From Acidobacteriota bacterium (GTDB lineage Bacteria > Acidobacteriota > Terriglobia > Bryobacterales > Bryobacteraceae): DNA of 35,822 bases. The notes under the pieces were generated by a model that saw nothing but the letters and a program-made list of their open reading frames with translations, ran no database searches and was not told where the DNA came from. The translations under genes were made by a program, and so were the position numbers. The stretch is taken from contig JACPNQ010000017.1 in NCBI GenBank assembly GCA_016185425.1, positions 1-35,822 on the forward strand, written 5' to 3'. Position 1 is the first letter of the stretch. Every line of letters starts with the position of its first letter. Shown here piece after piece: positions 24,557 to 32,007 of this stretch.

Positions 24557-25858
24557 ATGGAACGCAGATTCTTTCTCGGTGCCCTTGGCGCAGCGCCGTC
24601 CGTGACGAAAGCGGCCGATCTCTGCGGTTGTGGATTTGTCCCGCAGTCCGCGGTGGGCGCGGAGGCTTTTGCCGGCGTTGGCAGCAAGATCAAAATTACG
24701 AGGGTAAAAGTGTTCGGCGTGTCGCTCACGCCGGAATCGGACCGGCCGTACGTCTTCGTCAAACTCGAAACGAATCAACCAGGATTATACGGTTGGGGCG
24801 AAGGAACACTCGAAGGCAAAGCGGCGGCGGTGATGGCGTGCGTTGACGACTTCAAGGACTTCCTCATCGGCTCCGATCCCATGCAGGTCGAGCATCACTG
24901 GCAGTCGATGTACGTGCACAGTTTCTACCGTGCGGGACCGGTCATCGGCTCCGCGATCAGCGGCATCGACCAAGCATTGTGGGATATACGGGGCAAGGCG
25001 CTCAACATGCCGGTCTACAAGCTCCTCGGCGGCCCGGCCGATCCGCGCGGCGTACGCGGCTACTATCACCTCCGCGCCCGCACGAAGGCCGATCTCCCCC
25101 GCTTGCGCGAGGAAGCTCGCCGCCAAGGCATCACCTGTTTCAAGAGCGGCATCCCCGGTTACTACGAGTGGATCGAAACGCACGCCAAGATCGGCAAGGC
25201 CGTTCAATCCATTGCCGATCTCCGCGAGGGTCTCGGGAACGACATCGATATCGGCATCGATTTTCACGCCAAGACATCGCCGAGCGTGGCTTCCATTCTG
25301 GTGAAGGAACTCGAACCCCTGAACCTCTTGTTTGTCGAAGAACCATGCCCGCCCGAGAACGTGAAAGCCATGCAGCGCATCGCGCGCCGCTCCACCACGC
25401 CCATTGCTACCGGCGAGCGTCTCATCGCCGCCTACGGCTGCCGCGAACTCGTGGAAATGGGTGTCGTCGATATCATCCAGACCGACATCAATCATGTTGG
25501 CGGGATCACCGCGCTCTGGAAGACCGGCGCCATCTGTGAGGCGAGCGGCATCGCCATGGCGCCGCACGCGTGCGAGGGGCCGATCGGCGGCCTGGCAACG
25601 ATCCACGTCGATGCGGCCATGCCCAATTTCCTCGTCCAGGAGATCTGCAGCGGTGTCGACATCGGACCGCAGGAGAAGGTGTGGCACGAGTGGCTGGGTT
25701 TCCCGGCCATGCGCATGGTGGACGGCCGATTCCCGCTCAGCCAAAAGCCTGGCCTCGGCTTTGACCTGACCGAAGAGGCGCTAAAGAAATATCCGTTCGG
25801 CGGCACGCGTCCCATGGCGCGTGTGTTTCATGAGGATGGCTCGGTGGCGGAGTGGTAA
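24557..25858 (+). CDS. Galactonate/acid-sugar dehydratase-like enolase-superfamily enzyme with Tat-like leader
   Basis: This 433-aa protein begins MERRFFLGALGAAPSVTKAA, resembling a Tat leader, unusual for a superfamily that normally works in the cytoplasm. The active site is intact: Lys196 in CFKSG, Asp235 and His237 in GIDFHAK, Glu261/262 in FVEEPCPPEN, Glu287 in ATGERL and His337 in APHACEGPIGG. The DxH with a later histidine is the D-galactonate/mannonate dehydratase pattern, so it probably dehydrates an acid sugar to a 2-keto-3-deoxy product. The exact sugar cannot be read. It forms a tight operon with the degenerate paralogue before it. Confidence 0.82.
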   Translation: MERRFFLGALGAAPSVTKAADLCGCGFVPQSAVGAEAFAGVGSKIKITRVKVFGVSLTPESDRPYVFVKLETNQPGLYGWGEGTLEGKAAAVMACVDDFKDFLIGSDPMQVEHHWQSMYVHSFYRAGPVIGSAISGIDQALWDIRGKALNMPVYKLLGGPADPRGVRGYYHLRARTKADLPRLREEARRQGITCFKSGIPGYYEWIETHAKIGKAVQSIADLREGLGNDIDIGIDFHAKTSPSVASILVKELEPLNLLFVEEPCPPENVKAMQRIARRSTTPIATGERLIAAYGCRELVEMGVVDIIQTDINHVGGITALWKTGAICEASGIAMAPHACEGPIGGLATIHVDAAMPNFLVQEICSGVDIGPQEKVWHEWLGFPAMRMVDGRFPLSQKPGLGFDLTEEALKKYPFGGTRPMARVFHEDGSVAEW

Positions 25859-25900
25859 CTCAGGTCTGCGCTTCCACTCGCGGCTAAGACAAGGTTCCTT

Positions 25901-25934
25901 ATAAAATGGGGCCCGCATCCTTTGCAGGCCCCAT
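25901..25934 (-). terminator. Intrinsic terminator, minus strand
   Basis: ATGGGGCC at 25906-25913 pairs perfectly with GGCCCCAT at 25927-25934 around a 13-base loop. On the minus strand it is followed by TTTTAT, so it serves the minus-strand heparinase-like remnant upstream of it. It may also stop plus-strand transcripts of the dehydratase gene, though no T-run follows on that side. Confidence 0.7.
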
Positions 25935-25954
25935 TGTCACGGTGCCAGAGGCTT

Positions 25955-27160
25955 CTACGGCTGCACGAGTCCTCCTGCTGTGACCGCGAAGGAGAGGACT
26001 CCGTTGGCGGTCGCGGAAGCGCTTCCGCCTGGCGAGACGGTCACGATGTGGTTGCCGCCCGATATGGCCACCGAGATGGTGTACCCCGTTGACGGCGCCA
26101 TATCGGTAATCACGTGGCGGGTCACCACTGCGGACACGGTGTAGCTGAAGGAACCCGCGATCGCGGTTCCAACCGGAGCTGTACCGGAGACCACCACGTT
26201 ATTACCCCCGGCCGGCGCCAGAAGGACTCCGACTTCCGATCCACCCGTCACGTTAACACTGGTGGCCGAGGCGACCTGCGCGGGCGATGGTGCGAGATCG
26301 AAAACGGTCATCCAGCGGCGCGTAGCCGTGGGCGCATCCGTTGCGCGGATCTCGGTCCGCCACATCTTGTTCCACGTCGACGTGTCGGTCGAGAGGCGGT
26401 CCGTAGTGACGGTTGCCGCATTCACCGGAAGGATGGTCGTCATCGACCCGGCGAACGCCCATCGACCAGTCCGAGCGTGCCGCCACTCCGCCGACACCGG
26501 GAGCCAGGTGCGAGACCGGAAGGCTTGCATAGTCCGACGTCTCCGGCGCGGTGTTATCCCAGAACAGGAAGTCGACCCATTCCGTGCTGTCTCCGGCGTG
26601 GAGCGCGTCGAGGGCTATCTTCATGTTCCGGGCGTACTTGTGCATCATCGGCGCCATGGGATCGCCCCACATCGCCAGGAAACCGGCGAAGAACCGGTAG
26701 GTCTCGAGCCGCGGCGTGCCGGGCCATATCGCCGTGTCCCCCGTGTTATAGAGTTCGCCGCGATCGTCCATCATGTTGCGCGTCGGCCACGTGAACGCCA
26801 TGAGATATCGCGCCTGGTCCAGCGGGAACAGGTAGGGCTGCGGAGCATGGATCAGATCGATGCCCTTCGCCGTTTTCACCGCAAGCGCGGGCAGCGCCTG
26901 GTTTCTCGAGGCCAGAACACCGTACTGCGTAAAGCCTTCGGTCCACCCTCCGCCGTCGAGGTTCACGGTGTAGTATGGCGCGACGCGCTGCAGATGCTGG
27001 CGGTTGTACCAGTCATTCCACCATCTGTCGCCGAGCGGGCTGTCGCCCTGGACGGCGAGGGCCGCCATGCACTTTGCCGCATAGTATCCAGCGAAGTAAT
27101 TGCCTTGCGGATGATCGTATTCGAAGCTATCGTTCTCAAATCCGTTTATCCAGTTGCTCA
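25955..27160 (-). pseudogene. Remnant of a heparinase II/III-like secreted enzyme
   Basis: Two overlapping minus-strand frames carry parts of one protein. The upstream frame has an alpha/alpha-barrel-like stretch (FEYDHPQGNYFAGYY, VNLDGGGWTEGF, FLAMWGDPMAPMMHKY) ending at GVGGVAARSDWS. Near base 26460 the reading shifts to the other frame and continues WAFAGSMTTILPVN, then MWRTEIRATDAP and a beta-rich C-terminus with HVITDMAPSTGYTISV. This order resembles heparinase II/III-type polysaccharide lyases. The N-terminus is missing: sequence upstream of about 27160 matches a different protein on the other strand. The name is by resemblance only. A clean terminator still follows it. Confidence 0.6.
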
Positions 27161-27430
27161 GCGCCCCCAGTCCAATTTTGCAGACGGCCTTCGCCTTCTG
27201 GCGTTCGAGGGTTCTCCTCACCGCGGTTGAGATTGGCGTCTTCACCAAACTTGGCAGTCGCCGGATGACTGCGGTGGGACTCGTCGCGATGCAATTCCTC
27301 GATCGCGCGCGTGATGGCTCTTCGGCCGAGTCCTTCAATACGTCCGCGGGCGCGGTCTATCTCGACCGCTGCAGCCTTCGCTATATCGGCGCCTCCGCCA
27401 GTGCTTACCGTGCAGTTCTGCAAGGACGGC
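27154..27430 (+). pseudogene. Remnant of an O-methyltransferase-like protein (dimerisation domain)
   Basis: The plus strand reads SAPSPILQTAFAFWRSRVLL then TAVEIGVFTKL, close to the N-terminal dimerisation domain of a common SAM-dependent methyltransferase group. After a shortened middle it resumes with SFNTSAGAVYLDRCSLRYIG, the next conserved block of the same family. The spacing between blocks is too short, and no SAM-binding GxGxG domain follows, so internal and 3' deletions have destroyed it. Its beginning abuts the broken end of the heparinase-like remnant on the other strand. Confidence 0.55.
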
Positions 27431-27977
27431 CGTTCGCCGCGTTTCTTTTCGACCATTGCAAGGTTGGGCTCTTCGCGCGATGTGACCCTCGACGAGTTGC
27501 GGATCGAGTGTACATTCCCTGCGGACGAGTCGACCGTGGATTTGTGCCGCTCTCTCTTGCGGTGCGAGCGAACAATTCCGGGTTATGCCGCGCTTCGACC
27601 GGAGAAGCAACATCCGATCCGCACTCTGCTATACCATGGCATAGATGGAACTACACGACCAGACGAATTGTTTCGTTGACGCTGTAACGATTTCTTTGTC
27701 ATTTACTACAGTAAACCAATAAGGTCGCCGAGTTGCGCGCCGCTGGACTGTGGCGCAACTCTACAAGTCTGTGTCAGGATATGACTCTTTGGATCAGTAT
27801 ATTCAGCGAATTAAACGATCCGGCTGCCAGGCTAGCCCCTTTCGATGCGCGCCTTTACGAATGCTGGCTGCCCGTGTTTCGGAGTGGCATCAAAAATGCA
27901 AAGCCGGGAGGTTGCGGAGTGTTTTCCATCAATAATGATGTTCGCCGAGTGGCGGATGTAGAAGGAATTTGACGATC
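27431..27977. other. Gene-poor stretch upstream of the BACON-repeat gene
   Basis: About 550 bases without a gene I can support. Open frames of 60-120 codons exist on both strands, but none has a ribosome site plus a recognisable product. The part from about 27640 to 27830 is AT-richer than its surroundings and holds the palindrome TTTACT-AC-AGTAAA at 27702-27715. The promoter of the downstream repeat gene should lie here. Confidence 0.5.
27702..27715. promoter_or_regulatory. Palindrome, possible operator
   Basis: TTTACT and AGTAAA form a perfect six-base inverted repeat around a two-base centre. The TACTACA core recalls BlaI/MecI-type half-sites, but the second half-site of that consensus is not present. 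It is about 260 bases upstream of the BACON-repeat gene, far for a simple repressor site. Confidence 0.25.
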
Positions 27978-30900
27978 ATGTTGCTAACAAAAAAACTGTA
28001 CTTGCTTGGGTTTTTCGCCATCGCGGCCGCTGGGGGGCTGGCGGCGCAGAACTCGATCCTTGTCAACACGACAGCGATCAGTCTCAGCTCACAGGCGGGC
28101 AGCCTGACGCCTGTATCGCAAAGTATTTCGGTTTCGAGCAACAACACCCAGTTTGGATTTCAAGTCTCCGTCATCATCAATACACCAGCGGGGGGTACTT
28201 GGCTTACCGTCGACCGGGCAAGCGCAGTGACCCCAAGCATCGTCGTCGTTTCGGCCACTGCGGGCACTCTCGCGGCCGGCTCGTACACGGGGAGCGTGAA
28301 TATTTCCAGCGCCGGCACGACGAATAGCCCGGTTACGATCCCTGTGACCTTTACCGTCGGGGCGGGAACGCAACTGCAATCCGCGCCGACGGCGTTGACG
28401 TTCAACTATCAGCTCGGCGGCGCAACACCCGCTTCGCAGAATCTCTCCGTCTCCAGTGTGACCGCCGGCATCGGCTTTACGGCAGCGGTACAGCTAATCA
28501 CCGGATCGGGGTGGCTGGAAGTAACACCAACCACGGGAACCACTCCGGCCAACCTGAGTGTCAGTGTTCCGCCGGCCATACTACAGAGCGCGGCGCCTGG
28601 TACTTACACTGGGACGATTGTGCTGACCCCTACTTCAGGCACCGGCACCGCTCTCCAGGTACCCGTCACGCTGAACGTGACAGGGACTCCTCAATACATG
28701 GCCAGTCCAGCGAATGTAGTCTTTAACTATCAGACGGGACAGGCGACACCCGCGCAACAGACGATCAACGTGACGCAACTGGGTGGAACATCTGCGTTTA
28801 CAGTCTCATCGACGACAAGCGGCGGCGGCAATTGGCTCGTTGTAACTCCACTCTCCGGGGTGACACCGGCAGTACTTACTGTCGGTGTGCAACAGCCTTC
28901 TGCACTTCCGCCCGGCACTTACAACGGCTCCATTGTCGTTACCAGCTTTTCCGGCCAGCCGGGTCCGTTAACGATATCTGTCTCGCTCACTGTAAGCAAC
29001 GCCCCTCTTCTCTCGATCGCACCAAACTCGCTGAAGTTTGACTACCAGCCAGGTTCGGCGATTCCCGCTCCGCTGACGCTGACTCCGACCAGTACAAGCA
29101 CCGCGGTGAATTTTACCGCCACCGCAACTGCCACCGGCGGCAATTGGTTGTCGGTGAATCCAGTTTCCGGCTCGACACCGAATCCGATCAGTGTGAGCGT
29201 AGACCCAACCGGACTCCTGCCTGGCGTATACACGGGCACCGTAACAGTCGCCGGCGTGGGAACTGGAAACGGACCTCAGTCGGTGCCGGTGACCTTAACC
29301 GTCACGAGCAATCCGATCATAACGGCGTCGGCTTCATCGCTGACCTTTAACTATCAACTGGGCAAGGATGCTCCCGGTGCGCAGATCGTGAACGTGAACA
29401 GCACCGGCGGGCCGTTTAATTACACGATCGTGGGACAAACGATCACCGGTAGCGGGTATCTCAGCGTCAGTGCGACTTCGGGCACCACGCCCGGAAGCTT
29501 CAGTGTTTCGATGGTGCCTGCTGTGATTGCGGCGGGAGCGCCCGGAGTTTACTCCGCGAGAGTCACAATCACTGCGCCCGGCGCGGCAAACAGTCCGCTG
29601 GTCATTCCGATTACTCTGAACCTCAGCGACAAGGCATTGGTAAATGTCAGCCCCGCGTCGCTCTCATTCAATTTTCAGGGCACCGGCTCGCTGCCATTGC
29701 CGCAATTCATCTCATTGACGAGCACTGGGGAGGCAGCCAATTTCTCCGTGTCAAGCACCAGCACGGGAGGTTGGTTGACCGTGGGCCCATCCAGCGGCAC
29801 GACGCCTGCAAACGTTACCGTGCAGGTCACGCCGCTGGGACTTTTGCCAGGGACCTACAAAGGCTCGATCACGATCACCGCGAACATCCCGGGCGGTGGA
29901 GCTACGCTGAACAGTCCAATCACTGTACCTGTCACACTCACGATCAGTGCGGGATCGCTCTCCGCGGCGCCTGCTTCGCTCTCGTTCACGCAAGCGCAAG
30001 GGGCGGCGGCTCCGCCCGCGCAGACAGTCAACATCACGAGTTCGGGCACTGTCTTGAACTACTCTACTGTCGCTACCTCGCCGGTCGGTTCCTGGTTGTC
30101 CGTGACGCCGGCTAACGGGGCGACTCCCGGGGCGCTTAGCGTATCGGTAAACGGCGCGGGTTTGGCGCCGGGTACATACAACGGCTCGGTCACCGTCAGT
30201 TCTCCAGGAGCGTCGAACAGCCCGCTGACGATTCCCGTGTCTCTGACCATCGGAACGGGACAGACGTTGACTGTCTCGCCGACCACACTCAGCTTCAGCC
30301 ATCAAATTGGAGCGGCAAGCCCTGCCAGCAAGACGATATCGCTGACCACCACCGGCGCCGCGCTCAACTACACGGCGGTCGCGGCCACTACTGGGAACGG
30401 GGCTTGGCTCGGCGTTTCGCCGGGGAGCGGCGCGACGCCCGGGACATTAACTGTGAATGTGAACCCCTCCGGCTTGACCGCTGGAACGTACAACGGGACG
30501 ATCACGATAACGTCGGCGGGCGCGAGCAATAGCCCGCAAGTGGTGAACGTCACGCTGACGGTGACGACTGTTCCAGCTCCGGTGCCCACAGCAGTTGTTA
30601 ATGCGGCGAGTTTCGCGCCTGGACCTATCGCGCCCGGCGAGATTCTGACAATCGGCGGCACCAATCTCGGTCCGGCCACGCCGGCGAGTTTCCAGGTGAA
30701 CGCGGTGGGCTTCGTCGATCCGACGCTTGCGGATACTCGAGTTCTGTTCGACTCCATCCCCGGGATCGTGCTGTATACGTCTCCAAATCAGATCAATGTG
30801 ATTGCACCTTACGGCATCTTCGGAAGGCCGGCCGTTCGCATGACCGTGTCCTATTTGAATCAGACCTCGGCTTCGATCGACTTGCGTGTCGTCGATACCG

Positions 30901-31289
30901 CTCCGGGAATTTTTGGAACACCGAATTCCACCCAGGGAGCCATCTTGAATCAGAACTTCACCATCAACGGCGCCAACAATCCAGCGGCCAAGAACTCGGT
31001 GATCAGTGTCTTCGCGACCGGTGAAGGTCAGACGACGCCCGGCGGGCAGGACGGCCGGGTAATACCTGTCGACATCAACCAACTCAAGAAGCCGCTTTTC
31101 CCAGTAACGGCGACAGTTGGTGGCATTGCGGCACAGGTTGAGTACTACGGCTCAGCGCCAGGCCTGATCTCGGGTGTCATGCAGGTGAACATCCGCGTCG
31201 CCCCGAACACACCGTCTGGCAATCAGCCAGTAGTGATTCTCGTAGGAGCGTCTCCGAGCCAGGCCAACCTGACCGCGGCGATCCAGTAA
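27978..31289 (+). CDS. Large secreted BACON-repeat protein with TIGR03437-type C-terminus
   Basis: The 1103-aa protein has a Sec signal (LYLLGFFAIAAAGGLAAQ), then about eight tandem BACON-type beta-sandwich repeats of 85-105 residues. Each has a core like LTFNYQLGGATPASQ, a W-L-V-P core such as GWLTVGPSSGTTP, and an end like GTYNGSITITS. From about residue 870 the C-terminal domain follows (VVNAASFAPGPIAPGE, SPNQINVIAPYG, VFATGEGQTTPGGQDG), the uncharacterised type abundant in Solibacter. The repeats are rich in Thr, Ser, Gly and Pro and poor in charged residues. BACON modules are thought to bind glycans or mucins; adhesion or capture at the surface is inferred. The ATG is preferred over a TTG three codons earlier because GAAGGA is 11 bases before it. 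Confidence 0.88.
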   Translation: MLLTKKLYLLGFFAIAAAGGLAAQNSILVNTTAISLSSQAGSLTPVSQSISVSSNNTQFGFQVSVIINTPAGGTWLTVDRASAVTPSIVVVSATAGTLAAGSYTGSVNISSAGTTNSPVTIPVTFTVGAGTQLQSAPTALTFNYQLGGATPASQNLSVSSVTAGIGFTAAVQLITGSGWLEVTPTTGTTPANLSVSVPPAILQSAAPGTYTGTIVLTPTSGTGTALQVPVTLNVTGTPQYMASPANVVFNYQTGQATPAQQTINVTQLGGTSAFTVSSTTSGGGNWLVVTPLSGVTPAVLTVGVQQPSALPPGTYNGSIVVTSFSGQPGPLTISVSLTVSNAPLLSIAPNSLKFDYQPGSAIPAPLTLTPTSTSTAVNFTATATATGGNWLSVNPVSGSTPNPISVSVDPTGLLPGVYTGTVTVAGVGTGNGPQSVPVTLTVTSNPIITASASSLTFNYQLGKDAPGAQIVNVNSTGGPFNYTIVGQTITGSGYLSVSATSGTTPGSFSVSMVPAVIAAGAPGVYSARVTITAPGAANSPLVIPITLNLSDKALVNVSPASLSFNFQGTGSLPLPQFISLTSTGEAANFSVSSTSTGGWLTVGPSSGTTPANVTVQVTPLGLLPGTYKGSITITANIPGGGATLNSPITVPVTLTISAGSLSAAPASLSFTQAQGAAAPPAQTVNITSSGTVLNYSTVATSPVGSWLSVTPANGATPGALSVSVNGAGLAPGTYNGSVTVSSPGASNSPLTIPVSLTIGTGQTLTVSPTTLSFSHQIGAASPASKTISLTTTGAALNYTAVAATTGNGAWLGVSPGSGATPGTLTVNVNPSGLTAGTYNGTITITSAGASNSPQVVNVTLTVTTVPAPVPTAVVNAASFAPGPIAPGEILTIGGTNLGPATPASFQVNAVGFVDPTLADTRVLFDSIPGIVLYTSPNQINVIAPYGIFGRPAVRMTVSYLNQTSASIDLRVVDTAPGIFGTPNSTQGAILNQNFTINGANNPAAKNSVISVFATGEGQTTPGGQDGRVIPVDINQLKKPLFPVTATVGGIAAQVEYYGSAPGLISGVMQVNIRVAPNTPSGNQPVVILVGASPSQANLTAAIQ

Positions 31290-31303
31290 TCGGAAAAGAA
31301 TGC

Positions 31304-31342
31304 AGGGAGCGGCGAAGGTAACTGGCTGCTCCCTCTTTCTTT
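31304..31342 (+). terminator. Intrinsic terminator after the BACON-repeat gene
   Basis: AGGGAGCGGC at 31304-31313 pairs with GCTGCTCCCT at 31325-31334 (one G-U pair), with an 11-base loop. The T-rich CTTTCTTT follows. It begins 15 bases after the stop codon. Confidence 0.75.
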
Positions 31343-31358
31343 GGTCCCCTCCTGATGC

Positions 31359-31963
31359 CTATTTGGAGTCATCGAGAGCGAATGCGACGATGCTGTCATC
31401 GGTTACCGGTTTGCCGAAGAACCCGCCGCCGGTATCGGCGGCTCCCGTGAAAACCAATCCCGCGGCAGGCGCGATGGTGCCGCCATTTCCCGGACGCCCT
31501 GTGTTGTGGCTGCCCTCTGGCAGGTTGTCCGTTACGCCGAACGATACCTTCCGGGCAATTTGACTGGTGTTCACATTGACGGCCGCCTATTGTTCCCATG
31601 GAAGCTGCTGTGTGCCGGCTGCTTTTACGCTGAACCGTCCGGCGCCAGGGAAGCCATTGCCGGACCGCTCTTCGGATCGTGGTCTCTGAGACCGGACATC
31701 TGTCCCAATTCATTGACGCTGGCGAATAGATAGCCAAGCCGCGGATCGAAAGACGTTCGTACCCAGTTCACGCCGCCGTGATTGCCCGGGAACTGCGCGC
31801 GGAGGCCGGTCATAACCCCTTGCGCCATGCTCGCGGACTGATATAGAATTCGCGGCATCAGGTTTCGCTGGGGTTCCCTTACTAAATCCGATTCATTGGA
31901 CGGCGTGCTGCCCGGAGTTTTTGCCGTAGGCCAGGCCGGGTGCCCGTCTTTGGCTGTCACCAA
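31359..31963 (-). pseudogene. Remnant of a PQQ-dependent quinoprotein dehydrogenase (C-terminal part)
   Basis: Pieces of the C-terminal beta-propeller of a PQQ dehydrogenase are spread over the minus strand in different frames. In order they read KDGHPAWP, GGVNWVRTSFDPRLGYLF, then QQLPWEQ, an in-frame TAG stop, AAVNVNTSQIARKVSFG, VTDNLPEGSHNTGRPGNGG and IAPAAGLVFTGAAD. The phrases PPWG-L-AVNVNTG and GRPGNGG-IATAGGLVF are typical of this family. At least one frameshift, one premature stop and loss of the N-terminal two thirds make it non-functional. The space between the repeat gene and the TonB receptor is thus a decayed gene rather than plain spacer. Confidence 0.72.
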
Positions 31964-32007
31964 TTCGGAATGCTAGAGGGATCTGTCGAAACGATGGGAG
32001 GAATGCA

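Noticed and set aside
26262..27230. A 322-codon plus-strand open frame across the heparinase-like remnant
   Set aside because: The Arg/Val/His-rich product is the typical antisense shadow of GC-rich coding sequence; the minus strand carries the recognisable protein blocks.
27733..27977. Short plus-strand open frames (60-80 codons) before the BACON-repeat gene as small proteins
   Set aside because: No ribosome site, no signal or domain pattern, and two frames are equally open; nothing separates them from chance.
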